DNA of 9,094 nucleotides from Chitinilyticum litopenaei DSM 21440 (GCF_000428145.1 NZ_ATZJ01000067.1:1-9094); one strand, 5' to 3'; counted from the first letter of the stretch, positions 1 to 6,233 are shown. Notes: a model not told the origin generated them from the letters alone. Translations and numbers: made by a program.

Positions 1-58
1 GCATGTGTAAAGCATGCCGCCAGCGTTCAATCTGAGCCAGGATCAAACTCTTTCGTTT
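1..58 (-). rRNA. rrs: 16S ribosomal RNA, 5' end only (continues past left edge)
   Basis: Read on the minus strand, this stretch holds the universal 16S start 'agagtttgatcctggctcag' followed by 'attgaacgctggcggcatgc', the form usual in betaproteobacteria, especially Neisseriales. The mature 5' end is placed near 58 by alignment of the seven bases before 'agagtttgatc' with the E. coli 16S start, so it is good to a few bases. Only about 58 nt of a gene of about 1.5 kb is present. The rest of the rrn operon lies to the left of the window. A promoter and boxA lie upstream at 184-303. Confidence 0.97.
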
Positions 59-141
59 AATCACTGTTACTACTTAATTGCGCTCGCTTGCTTAAAACTC
101 AGAATCAACAAGTGTGTACTTGTTACTTCTGTCTTAAGCGC

Positions 142-165
142 GAGTGCTGGTCAAACCAAGCACTC
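142..165 (-). promoter_or_regulatory. rrn leader hairpin between boxA and 16S
   Basis: A compact inverted repeat: GAGTGCT (142-148) pairs with AGCACTC (159-165). A further GGT/ACC pairing (149-151 with 155-157) leaves a CAA loop and one bulged A at 158. It lies between boxA and mature 16S and probably forms part of the folded pre-16S leader that is trimmed during processing. A specific nuclease site cannot be assigned from sequence. Confidence 0.5.
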
Positions 166-183
166 ACACTCATCGGCTGTAGA

Positions 184-194
184 TTGTTAAAGAT
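184..194 (-). promoter_or_regulatory. rRNA antitermination boxA
   Basis: The minus strand reads ATCTTTAACAA, which matches the core of the rrn boxA consensus (TGCTCTTTAACA). It lies about 125 nt upstream of 16S and about 75 nt downstream of the predicted transcription start. BoxA RNA is bound by NusB/NusE (S10) so that untranslated rRNA transcription escapes Rho termination. Confidence 0.8.
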
Positions 195-201
195 CGTTGC
201 C

Positions 202-259
202 CTGACGCTGCAAACTTCGCTAAACTTGTCGTTTCGCTTCGTTTCTTTCGCTGCGTCAG
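202..259 (-). promoter_or_regulatory. rrn leader stem upstream of boxA (boxB-like position)
   Basis: CTGACGC (minus strand, 259-253) can pair with GCGTCAG (208-202). One A.A mismatch is followed by two further GC pairs, and a loop of about 44 nt is left. The stem lies just downstream of the predicted rrn start and just before boxA, which is where rrn leaders carry a boxB-like hairpin. The loop contains imperfect ~10-nt repeats (AAACTT twice, GTTTC twice). Pairing is seen in the sequence; a role in antitermination is inferred. Confidence 0.4.
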
Positions 260-274
260 CAGCAGAGAGGCCGA

Positions 275-303
275 ACTATACGACCCGAACCCGAACCCGT
301 CAA
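275..303 (-). promoter_or_regulatory. rrn operon promoter (sigma-70 type)
   Basis: On the minus strand a -35 box TTGACG (303-298) and a -10 box TATAGT (280-275) are separated by exactly 17 bases. This is close to the sigma-70 consensus and is the best promoter in the window. The bases after the -10 box (tcggcctc) make a GC-rich discriminator, typical of stringently controlled rRNA promoters. Transcription would start near 268, leaving a leader of about 210 nt before 16S. The sequence upstream of the -35 box contains short A/T runs that could act as an UP element, but none matches strongly enough to call. Confidence 0.85.
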
Positions 304-330
304 CACCCCGCCACACAAAATCGCCACACA

Positions 331-359
331 GTTCGATAAGTGCATGATTTTTATCGAAC
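331..359. promoter_or_regulatory. Perfect 9-bp dyad in the rrn/DUF3025 divergent region (candidate operator)
   Basis: GTTCGATAA (331-339) and TTATCGAAC (351-359) are perfect inverted repeats separated by 11 bases. The centres of the two arms are 20 bp apart, about two helical turns, which suits a dimeric DNA-binding protein. The site is 28 bp upstream of the rrn -35 box and overlaps the furthest-upstream GTG start of the DUF3025 gene. No T-run follows, so it is not an intrinsic terminator. The binding protein is unknown. Confidence 0.45.
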
Positions 360-1227
360 GCGACTCAGCGCCACCGTGCAGACAAACACACCAGCCCCCA
401 CCGACTCTTGCCATGACTGGCCGCATCCGGCCTTTGCCCACCCCGCTTTTGCACCATCCCGGCAACTGCTGATGGGCTTCCGGCAGTTTCCCGACCATGG
501 CGACTGGGCCGCAATCCCGCCGCCCGCCCAGACAGGCGATCAGCAAGCTGTGCGCTTCGTTCACCCGGACAGCATCGATCGTTATTATGAACTGGCCATT
601 GCCGAAACCGGCCAGGTCGCCACCCGCCCAGACAGCTGGCATGACTGCTTCAATGCCGCCATCTGGCACACCTTCCCGCAAAGCAAGCTGGCGATGAACC
701 GCTTGCACTGCAGGGAAATGGCAAATGCTTTATATAACGCGCGAGGGCCCGTCAGGGATGCGGCCACGCTGCTCGACGAATGCGGCTTGCTGATCGCCAG
801 CAGCGACCCCACCCTGCTCGACGCACTACGCAAACGTGACTGGCAACAGCTCTTTGCACCCGGGCGCTGGGGCCACGACATCCAGGCTTATGTAATCGGC
901 CATGCCACGCTGGAATATCTGCTTGCACCATTTCCCGGTCTGACGGGCAAGTGCGTCCCGATCATGGCGCCACCCCGGTTTTTCGAGCTGGAACTGCTCA
1001 CACAGATCGCGAAGCTCGATGCCTGTCTGGCCGATGCGCTGGACGCGGACTGGTTGCAAAGCCCGCGCCAGCTGCCGGTGTTGCCGTGGCTGGGCATTCC
1101 TGGCTGGTGGCCGGAGCAGGATGCAGCCTTCTATGCGGATAGGACACACTTCTGCCCGCCACGCACCGACAAGCCGCACGGCGATGCCCTAAGCACGAAA
1201 AACGCATTAACATTAGCCCTTGATTGA
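340..1227 (+). CDS. DUF3025 family protein
   Basis: The 295-residue product resembles the uncharacterised DUF3025 family, common in beta- and gammaproteobacteria. Family-like blocks, in order, are a WHDCFNAAIWHTFPQSK block (100-116), RDAATLLDECG (139-149), GHATLEYLLAPFPGLTGK (187-204), LPVLPWLGIPGWWPEQ (245-260) and FYADRTHF (264-271). There is no signal peptide or membrane segment, so it is probably cytoplasmic. The biochemical role of the family is not known to me. The start is uncertain: GTG at 340 gives the longest frame but has no Shine-Dalgarno and lies inside the 331-359 dyad. GTG at 376 also lacks a ribosome site and would leave about 14 residues before the recognisable domain. The gene is divergent from the rrn operon, so its promoter must overlap the rrn control region. 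The stop at 1227 is followed by 157 bases before the next gene. Confidence 0.8.
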   Translation: MHDFYRTRLSATVQTNTPAPTDSCHDWPHPAFAHPAFAPSRQLLMGFRQFPDHGDWAAIPPPAQTGDQQAVRFVHPDSIDRYYELAIAETGQVATRPDSWHDCFNAAIWHTFPQSKLAMNRLHCREMANALYNARGPVRDAATLLDECGLLIASSDPTLLDALRKRDWQQLFAPGRWGHDIQAYVIGHATLEYLLAPFPGLTGKCVPIMAPPRFFELELLTQIAKLDACLADALDADWLQSPRQLPVLPWLGIPGWWPEQDAAFYADRTHFCPPRTDKPHGDALSTKNALTLALD

Positions 1228-1373
1228 GGTTCCGTTGAGACTCCGTTTGCGTGCCGGCGCCTTGTTTGAGGCCAAAAACAGCATAAACCGGCTGCGCAAA
1301 CCTAACAGCAACGGAATCCAGCCCAGCGCAGACCGGCCATGCCGGCCATGCCCGACACAGAACAAAGCGATGC

Positions 1374-1384
1374 GGAGGATGTGC
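1374..1384 (+). promoter_or_regulatory. Shine-Dalgarno that fixes the binding-protein start
   Basis: GGAGG at 1374-1378 lies six bases before ATG 1385. An in-frame ATG at 1379 directly abuts GGAGG and is too close. The open frame also extends upstream to 1220, but that part has no ribosome site and would put about 55 residues before the signal peptide. Confidence 0.75.
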
Positions 1385-2650
1385 ATGAAACACCCGTGGA
1401 AAGCGATGTGTACCACCGCCCTGCTGGCCGCACTGGCCAGCCCGGTGCACGCCAAGGTGCGGATCGAATTCTGGACCATGAGTCTTGCCCCGAAATTCGA
1501 GCCCTATTTCAAGGCACTGGAAAAGAAATACGAAGCCGAGAATCCGAATGTCGATGTGGTCTGGGTGGATTACCCCTGGGACCAGATCCGTGGCAAGGCC
1601 TTTGCGGCCAATGCAATCAACCAGGCACCGGCACTGGTGAATTTCAACGTCGAGTGGGCCTATGACTTCGCCCAGTTCAACGCCATTCGGCCGATTGACG
1701 ACCTCCTGGGCGCCGATCGCGAAAAGTATACGGCCGGCGCGCTGGATGACGTGACCTTCAAGGGCGGCAAGACCTACGCTTTCCCCTGGTACAACGCGGT
1801 ATCGGTGCTCGCCGTGAACAGCAATCTCTTCAGCCAGGCCGGCCTGAACCCGAAGCAGCGGCTGATGACGCTGGATGACCAGCTGGCCGCCGCGACAGTC
1901 ATCGCCCAGAAAGCCAAGGTACCGGGCTTTGCGCCCACACTGGGCCAGCCAATGCGGATTTTCCTGGCCGAAGGCCTGCCCATCGTGCAGGACGGCAAGG
2001 CCGTCTTCAACTCGCCCAAGCATGTCGAGCTGATCCGCAAGTTTGCCGCGGCGTACGCGGCCGGCGCGCTGGCAAAGGATGATCTGTTTGCCGAAGACAA
2101 CTTCCAGACCTCGATCAAGCTGTACAACGCCGGCAAGCTGGCGATGCTGGAAACCTCGCCGACCGCGCTGAAGTCGGTCAAGGAAGATGGCAAGGCGGTG
2201 TATGGCGTCACCGAAGTGATGCCGGCCACTGCCGGCCCGACTGGCGTGGTCAAGGGCGGCTGGCTGTTCAACTTCGTGGTGCCGAAAAACGTCAACCCCG
2301 CCATCCTGCCCGAGGTGGCGAAATTCGCGAAGTACCTGACCAACGACGCCAACCAGCTGGAATTCTCCAAGGCCACCGGCGGCACCTTCCCGTCCGTGCG
2401 CCAGGCCGCGCAGGATGGCTTCTTCCAGAAACTCCCCGCCAATGCCGGCGCGCTGGAAAAAGGCCGCGCGATCGGCGCCGCGTCGCTGGACAATGTGCGC
2501 ACGCTGACGCTCCTGGGGGTTTCCAATCCGGATCCGCTGCGCAAGAAACTGGTGGAAGAAGTCGAATCCGCCGTCACCGGCCGCAAGGACGCCAAGGCCG
2601 CGCTGGACAGTGCAGTGGCATTCTGGAACGCCAACATGAACAAGAAGTAA
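1385..2650 (+). CDS. ABC transporter substrate-binding protein, sugar type
   Basis: A 421-residue exported protein of the family-1 extracellular solute-binding group (MalE/UgpB-like). It begins with a classical signal peptide: a positive start (MKHPWK), a hydrophobic TALLAALA core, and a V-H-A cleavage site after residue 23. There is no lipobox cysteine, so the mature protein should be free in the periplasm. The mature start VRIEFWTMS and the segments FKALEKKYEAENP (42-54) and WDQIRGKAFAAN (65-76) fit the first lobe. KGGKTYAFPWYNAVSVLAVN (126-145) is a conserved ligand-cleft/hinge region of these proteins, and GGWLFNFVVPKN (291-302) fits the second lobe. The ligand is probably a mono- or oligosaccharide but cannot be specified. 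No permease or ATPase gene is adjacent, so it must work with components encoded elsewhere or be an orphan. A strong terminator follows. No convincing promoter stands out in 1228-1372. Confidence 0.85.
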   Translation: MKHPWKAMCTTALLAALASPVHAKVRIEFWTMSLAPKFEPYFKALEKKYEAENPNVDVVWVDYPWDQIRGKAFAANAINQAPALVNFNVEWAYDFAQFNAIRPIDDLLGADREKYTAGALDDVTFKGGKTYAFPWYNAVSVLAVNSNLFSQAGLNPKQRLMTLDDQLAAATVIAQKAKVPGFAPTLGQPMRIFLAEGLPIVQDGKAVFNSPKHVELIRKFAAAYAAGALAKDDLFAEDNFQTSIKLYNAGKLAMLETSPTALKSVKEDGKAVYGVTEVMPATAGPTGVVKGGWLFNFVVPKNVNPAILPEVAKFAKYLTNDANQLEFSKATGGTFPSVRQAAQDGFFQKLPANAGALEKGRAIGAASLDNVRTLTLLGVSNPDPLRKKLVEEVESAVTGRKDAKAALDSAVAFWNANMNKK

Positions 2651-2673
2651 AGCCGCGCCCGCGCGGAACATGA

Positions 2674-2703
2674 CAAAGCCCCCGCTTACGGGGGCTTTGT
2701 TTT
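2674..2703 (+). terminator. Intrinsic terminator of the binding-protein gene
   Basis: An 11-bp perfect stem (2674-2684 with 2689-2699) has a CTTA loop and is followed by TTTT (2700-2703). It begins 24 bases after the stop codon. A smaller GC hairpin (CCGCG/CGCGG within 2653-2666) sits between the stop and the terminator. It may also limit transcription from the convergent gene ending at 2770, though the T-run in that direction is poor. Confidence 0.92.
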
Positions 2704-2769
2704 ATACATCGACCCCCATATAGCCACAACCCATTACAGAAAAGGGCCATGGCCATATACCCCAATCAA

Positions 2770-3303
2770 TCAGCTGGCGTCGCGATACTTGCTCATCAAA
2801 CGCACATAGTGCGCGGCGGAATAATTGAAGCTTTCCAGCTCCTCCGGTGTGAGATCACGCACCGCCTTGGCAGGACGCCCGACATACAGCTTGCCGGATT
2901 CCAGCACCTTGCCCGGCGGCACCAGCGAACCGGCGCCAATCATCACCCGCCTTCTGATCACGGCGCGATCCAGCACAATGGTGCCCATGCCAACCAGCAC
3001 CTCGTCTTCGATCGTGCAGCCGTGCAGGATCACGCCATGACCGATGGTCACGCGCGCCCCGATCAGCAACGGCGCCCCCTGCGGGTCGTCCGCACGCTTG
3101 TGGGTCACGTGCAGGACGGCGTTATCCTGGATATTGGAATCGTCACCGATATGGATGTGGTTCACATCGCCGCGCAGCACCGCACACGGCCACACCGAGG
3201 CGTTCCTGCCCAGCCGCACGTCACCGATCACCTGCCCGGCCTCGTGCACCCACGCCCCTTCAGCCAGCTGCGGGCTGATGCCATCAAATTTGCTGATCGC
3301 CAC
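2770..3303 (-). CDS. Gamma-class carbonic anhydrase-like protein (YrdA/PaaY-type left-handed beta-helix)
   Basis: The 177-residue length is normal for the YrdA-like gamma-carbonic anhydrase group, trimers of left-handed parallel beta-helices built from hexapeptide repeats. The repeats run from about residue 25 (VIGDVRLGRNASVWPCAVLR) to about 130. The family signature LRGDVNHIHIGDDSNIQD (43-60) is present, and the three expected metal-ligand histidines are visible: H65 (NAVLH), H89 and H94 (GHGVILHG). The R44-D46 and Q59 positions are also kept. A hydrophilic insertion (68-78, HKRADDPQGAP) and a C-terminal helix (152-172) are usual for this subgroup. Whether it hydrates CO2 is uncertain, since many relatives show weak or no measured activity. 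The start is GTG 3303, chosen because AGGAGG (3317-3312) lies eight bases upstream. An ATG at 3310 is out of frame. It is divergent from the chemoreceptor gene and convergent with the binding-protein gene. Confidence 0.92.
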   Translation of the reverse strand: MAISKFDGISPQLAEGAWVHEAGQVIGDVRLGRNASVWPCAVLRGDVNHIHIGDDSNIQDNAVLHVTHKRADDPQGAPLLIGARVTIGHGVILHGCTIEDEVLVGMGTIVLDRAVIRRRVMIGAGSLVPPGKVLESGKLYVGRPAKAVRDLTPEELESFNYSAAHYVRLMSKYRDAS

Positions 3304-3311
3304 TGCGCATT

Positions 3312-3317
3312 CCTCCT
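3312..3317 (-). promoter_or_regulatory. Strong Shine-Dalgarno for the GTG-started gamma-CA gene
   Basis: AGGAGG on the minus strand lies eight bases before GTG 3303. It decides the start in favour of GTG over the nearby out-of-frame ATG at 3310. Confidence 0.85.
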
Positions 3318-3383
3318 GTTGAGTCAGACCGCCAGCTTACCAGATGCCCGCGTGGCTTCGTGACGCCGGGCCGGCAATCGGCT

Positions 3384-3412
3384 TTCACAAAGCTGCCAAA
3401 GCCGCCTAGCAT
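3384..3412 (+). promoter_or_regulatory. Possible promoter of the chemoreceptor gene, bracketed by an inverted repeat
   Basis: TTCACA (3384-3389) and TAGCAT (3407-3412) are 17 bases apart and match the sigma-70 consensus at 5/6 and 4/6 positions. The start point would be near 3419, giving an 18-nt leader to ATG 3437. An inverted repeat GCTTTCA (3381-3387) / TGAAAGC (3412-3418) overlaps both boxes and could be an operator. I found no convincing FliA (sigma-28) motif here, although many chemoreceptor genes use one. Confidence 0.35.
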
Positions 3413-3436
3413 GAAAGCTGTCTTGTGGAGCCCGCC

Positions 3437-5464
3437 ATGAATGCTTTCGTTGCCCCAGCCATGCAGCTGATGACCCGCTTGCGCTTTCCGCAGAAATTCC
3501 TGCTGATTGCCCTGCTGATGCTCATCCCCATGGTCTATATCCTGACCACCCTGCACCGCAATTACAGCAACAGCCTGACCGTCGTGGCGCAGGAGCAGGC
3601 AGGCCTGCAACTGGCCCGCCAGCTGCAGGAAATCATTGACCAGAGCCAGCGCCACCGCGGCCTGACCACCAGTTTCCTGCAGGGCAAGCAGGATTTTGCC
3701 CCGCAAATCACCGAGGCCGCCGGCAAGCTGAAGGCCGGCATGACCGCCTTCGAGCAATTGCTGGCGCAGCACGGAGAACAGGTGCCGGTGCAGGCGCGCT
3801 GGCAAGCAGTACGCAGCCAGCTTGAACAGGAGCTCGCGCAATGGCAGGGCCGCACGCCAGCGGCCAACTTCCAGGCGCATACGGCGCTGATCAGCGCCGA
3901 ACTGCATTTCGCCGGCGACATTGCCCAGCACTCCACCCTCTCGCTGGACCCGGTGTCGGAAACCTATTACCTGCAAGACCTGTACTTCAACACCCTGCTG
4001 CCGCTGACCGAGGTCTCCGGGCAGGCGCGCGGCGCCGGCAGCCGCATCGCCACTGCCGGGCAGGCCACACCGGCCGATCAGGTACAGATGCATGCCCTGG
4101 CCAGCCAGATGCGCTTTCTCGCCAACCGCGTCGGCGAAAATCTGGCCCGCGCTGCCAGCGATGGCGGCCCGTACGCCGGCCAGCTCAAAAGCGACAGCGA
4201 CGCACTGATGGCGCGCGTGCGGCAGCAGGCCGAGCAGATCGACACGCTGTTCGGCAGCGGCGAAACCGTCCAGATCGACCCGGCCAGCTACTTCGCCACC
4301 ATGAGCGAGCTGATCAAGCTGGAAAACGCCTTCACCACCCGGCTGGCCGCCACCATCGAATCCGCGCTGCAGCCGCGCGCCGAAGCGCTGCAGCGCGAAC
4401 GCATCCTGGCCTTTGGCCTGAGCATTCTGCTTTTTGCCATTGCCGCCTACGGCTTTGCCGGTACTTACTACTCGCTCAAGCATGCCGTCGACCAGCTCAA
4501 CCGGGAAAGCCAGGCCATGGCCGAAGGCAATCTGGCCGCGCGGGTAACGGCAAGCGGCAGTGACGAACTGGCCAGCGTGGGTCGCAGCTTCAACCAGATG
4601 GCCAGCGCACTGGCCAGTGTCATCGGCCAGATCCGCCAGACCAGCGCCCGGGTCGACCACGCCGCGCAGGCGCTCAGCGGCAATGCCAGCCAAGTGGTCA
4701 GCGCCTCGCAGGAGCAGGCCAATGCCTCATCCAGCATGGCGGCGGCCATCGAGGAAATCACCGTCAGCATCGCCAATGTGGCCGACCATGCCGCCAGCTC
4801 GGCCGAACAGGCGCGGCGCGCCGAACGCGAAGTCGAGCATGGCGAGCAGATCATGCAGCAGGTGCTGGGCGAAATCCGCCAGCTCGAACGCAATATCGAG
4901 ATGCTTGGCTCACGCATCGATACCATGCAGACGCACAGCAATGAAATCGGCCGCATCGTGCAGGCCATCCGCGACATTGCCGACCAGACCAATCTGCTGG
5001 CACTGAATGCCGCCATCGAAGCCGCCCGCGCCGGCGAGCAGGGGCGCGGCTTTGCCGTCGTCGCCGACGAAGTGCGCAAGCTGGCCGAGCGCACCGCCAT
5101 CGCCACGCAGGACATCAGCGGGCTGGTGGGCAAGATCAGTCATGACACCGCCGCCGCCGCGCAGGGCATGGTGGATGCCCGCACGGAAATGCAGCGCGGC
5201 AGCGCACGGGTGGACGAGGCCACGCAGGCACTGTCGCACATTCGCGAAAGCGCCGGCCTGGAGCGTGATGCGGCCAGCGAAATCGACCACGCCATGGCCG
5301 AACAGCGCCAGGCCAGCCAGACGGTGGCGCAAAATGTCGAACGCATTGCCGGCATGGCCTCGGCCAATACCAGCAATGCCGAAGAAAATGCCAGACTGGC
5401 AGGCGAAGTGCGGCAATCGGCGCAGGAACTGGTCAGCCTGGTCGACCGCTTCCGGGTGAGCTGA
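3437..5464 (+). CDS. Methyl-accepting chemotaxis protein, transmembrane, all-helical periplasmic sensor
   Basis: A 675-residue chemoreceptor. Membrane segment 1 is at about 20-38. A periplasmic region of about 280 residues follows, then membrane segment 2 (about 323-342), a HAMP domain (about 343-396) and the long cytoplasmic four-helix signalling bundle. The kinase-control hairpin tip is unmistakable: DIADQTNLLALNAAIEAARA (513-532) followed by GEQGRGFAVVADEVRKLAER (533-552), which contacts CheA and CheW. The sensor looks wholly helical. QRHRGLTTSFLQGK (71-84) resembles the conserved first-helix motif of nitrate/nitrite-sensing (NIT)-like domains, and DPVSETYYLQDL (171-182) matches a recurring chemoreceptor helix motif; the ligand is unknown. 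The C-terminus ends in LVDRFRVS without a CheR/CheB-tethering pentapeptide. The start is ATG 3437, with GGAG (3427-3430) six bases upstream; a GTG at 3425 is in frame but overlaps that site. No other chemotaxis genes are adjacent. Confidence 0.95.
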   Translation: MNAFVAPAMQLMTRLRFPQKFLLIALLMLIPMVYILTTLHRNYSNSLTVVAQEQAGLQLARQLQEIIDQSQRHRGLTTSFLQGKQDFAPQITEAAGKLKAGMTAFEQLLAQHGEQVPVQARWQAVRSQLEQELAQWQGRTPAANFQAHTALISAELHFAGDIAQHSTLSLDPVSETYYLQDLYFNTLLPLTEVSGQARGAGSRIATAGQATPADQVQMHALASQMRFLANRVGENLARAASDGGPYAGQLKSDSDALMARVRQQAEQIDTLFGSGETVQIDPASYFATMSELIKLENAFTTRLAATIESALQPRAEALQRERILAFGLSILLFAIAAYGFAGTYYSLKHAVDQLNRESQAMAEGNLAARVTASGSDELASVGRSFNQMASALASVIGQIRQTSARVDHAAQALSGNASQVVSASQEQANASSSMAAAIEEITVSIANVADHAASSAEQARRAEREVEHGEQIMQQVLGEIRQLERNIEMLGSRIDTMQTHSNEIGRIVQAIRDIADQTNLLALNAAIEAARAGEQGRGFAVVADEVRKLAERTAIATQDISGLVGKISHDTAAAAQGMVDARTEMQRGSARVDEATQALSHIRESAGLERDAASEIDHAMAEQRQASQTVAQNVERIAGMASANTSNAEENARLAGEVRQSAQELVSLVDRFRVS

Positions 5465-5559
5465 GCGCAAAATTGCGCGCACCAGCCTCCAGCTTTTGTT
5501 GCCCGTAAGCCGGCAGACTGGCATTCTGCCGACTTCACCGGCTTCTGACGGTTTATCTC

Positions 5560-6147
5560 GTGAAACCATCATTGCAAGGCGCCCTGCTGTTACCGGCCAG
5601 CCTGCTCTTTACCAGCCTGCATCTGCTGTTACTGGGGTGGCTCGCGCCCTCCATCCCCTTGCTGCTGCTGACGCTGTACAGCGAACAGTCGGGCACGACC
5701 ACCGGCCTGCTGGCGGGCAGCTGCCTGCTGGTACTGGCAATGCTTGCCCTGCATCAGCGCCACTTGCTGGGCAACTGGCTCAAGCGGCCCCAGCCCGCAG
5801 CAGGCTGGCGGCATGTGCTGGCGCGACTCCAGTCCACCCAGTTCATGCTCGTGGGCGGCCTGTTGATGGTGCTGCTGCTGATGGGCTGGGGCCTGTTGCT
5901 GCAGGAAGCACTGCGCAGCGCGGAAGCCAGAACCAGCTTGCCACTCACGCCAATCAGCCACGCTTCACTGTCGCTGGCCCTGTGTGCACTGTGGCCGCAA
6001 GCCGCCTGGCTACGCACCCGGCGCGCGATGCTGGTACTGGCGATACTGACGCTGGCGGCACTGCTGATCGGCCAGCAGCAAGGCTGGCTGCTGGAATACA
6101 ACGACTGGCTCAAGCGCGGGATGCCGTCACGCAGCGTCGGCTTCTGA
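5560..6147 (+). CDS. Hypothetical multi-pass inner-membrane protein
   Basis: A 195-residue protein that I do not recognise. It is strongly hydrophobic, with about five membrane segments: roughly 8-28, 30-40 (short), 48-65, 95-115 and 155-172, and a weaker stretch at 133-150. Basic patches lie between them (HQRHLLGNWLKRPQ 65-78; LRTRR 151-155), which suggests a conventional inner-membrane topology. The C-terminal tail LLEYNDWLKRGMPSRSVGF is soluble-looking. I see no catalytic or metal-binding motif. The start at GTG 5560 is the only good candidate near the hydrophobic N-terminus, but no clear Shine-Dalgarno precedes it. It lies 95 bases after the chemoreceptor and 86 bases before prlC, all on one strand, so co-transcription is possible. 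The frame and strand are supported by clean alternation of hydrophobic segments and loops, not by homology. Confidence 0.65.
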   Translation: MKPSLQGALLLPASLLFTSLHLLLLGWLAPSIPLLLLTLYSEQSGTTTGLLAGSCLLVLAMLALHQRHLLGNWLKRPQPAAGWRHVLARLQSTQFMLVGGLLMVLLLMGWGLLLQEALRSAEARTSLPLTPISHASLSLALCALWPQAAWLRTRRAMLVLAILTLAALLIGQQQGWLLEYNDWLKRGMPSRSVGF

Positions 6148-6170
6148 CGGACAGAAACGAAGGCACTGCC

Positions 6171-6200
6171 GGCTTGCTTTTCGCCGTGGCGCCACCATAT
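6171..6200 (+). promoter_or_regulatory. Heat-shock (sigma-32)-like promoter of prlC
   Basis: GGCTTGC (6171-6177) matches the RpoH -35 element GGCTTGA at 6 of 7 positions. CACCATAT (6193-6200) matches the RpoH -10 element CCCCATAT at 7 of 8. The spacer is 15 bases, within the usual range. Predicted initiation near 6205 leaves about 28 nt before ATG 6234. The oligopeptidase A gene is known to be heat-shock controlled in enteric bacteria, which supports the reading. A weaker sigma-70 reading (TTGCTT-18-TATACA, 6174-6203) overlaps it. The spacer holds a perfect palindrome, GTGGCGCCAC (6186-6195). Confidence 0.55.
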
Positions 6201-6233
6201 ACAGGCGGTCCATCCGATTCGAGACCTCCCGCC

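Noticed and set aside
88..339. Plus-strand 83-codon frame over the rrn leader
   Set aside because: It lies antisense to the rRNA leader and promoter, has no ribosome site and has no protein-like pattern.
998..2671. Long minus-strand open frame (557 codons) opposite the binding-protein gene
   Set aside because: It is antisense to a clear signal-peptide protein, its translation is rich in Arg, Gly, His and Gln without domain pattern, and long antisense frames are expected in GC-rich genes.
2745..2754. Palindrome GGCCATGGCC between the convergent genes
   Set aside because: A 10-bp GC-rich palindrome is expected by chance, and it has no position relative to a promoter.
3370..3405. FliA (sigma-28)-like -10 (GCCGATTG on the minus strand) near the chemoreceptor
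   Set aside because: It points away from the chemoreceptor gene and lacks the TAAA -35 element at the required distance.
3284..4693. Minus-strand frame (469 codons) overlapping the chemoreceptor and the gamma-CA start
   Set aside because: It is antisense to the unmistakable chemoreceptor and would overlap the Shine-Dalgarno and start of the gamma-CA gene; no recognisable protein pattern.
5465..5478. GCGCAA/TTGCGC inverted repeat after the chemoreceptor stop as terminator
   Set aside because: The arms leave only two bases between them and no T-run follows, so it is not a credible intrinsic terminator.
5496..6233. Upstream extension of the prlC frame
   Set aside because: The frame is open, but the translation is low-complexity Ala/Pro/Arg-rich and overlaps the membrane-protein gene; ATG 6234 matches the OpdA N-terminus and length.
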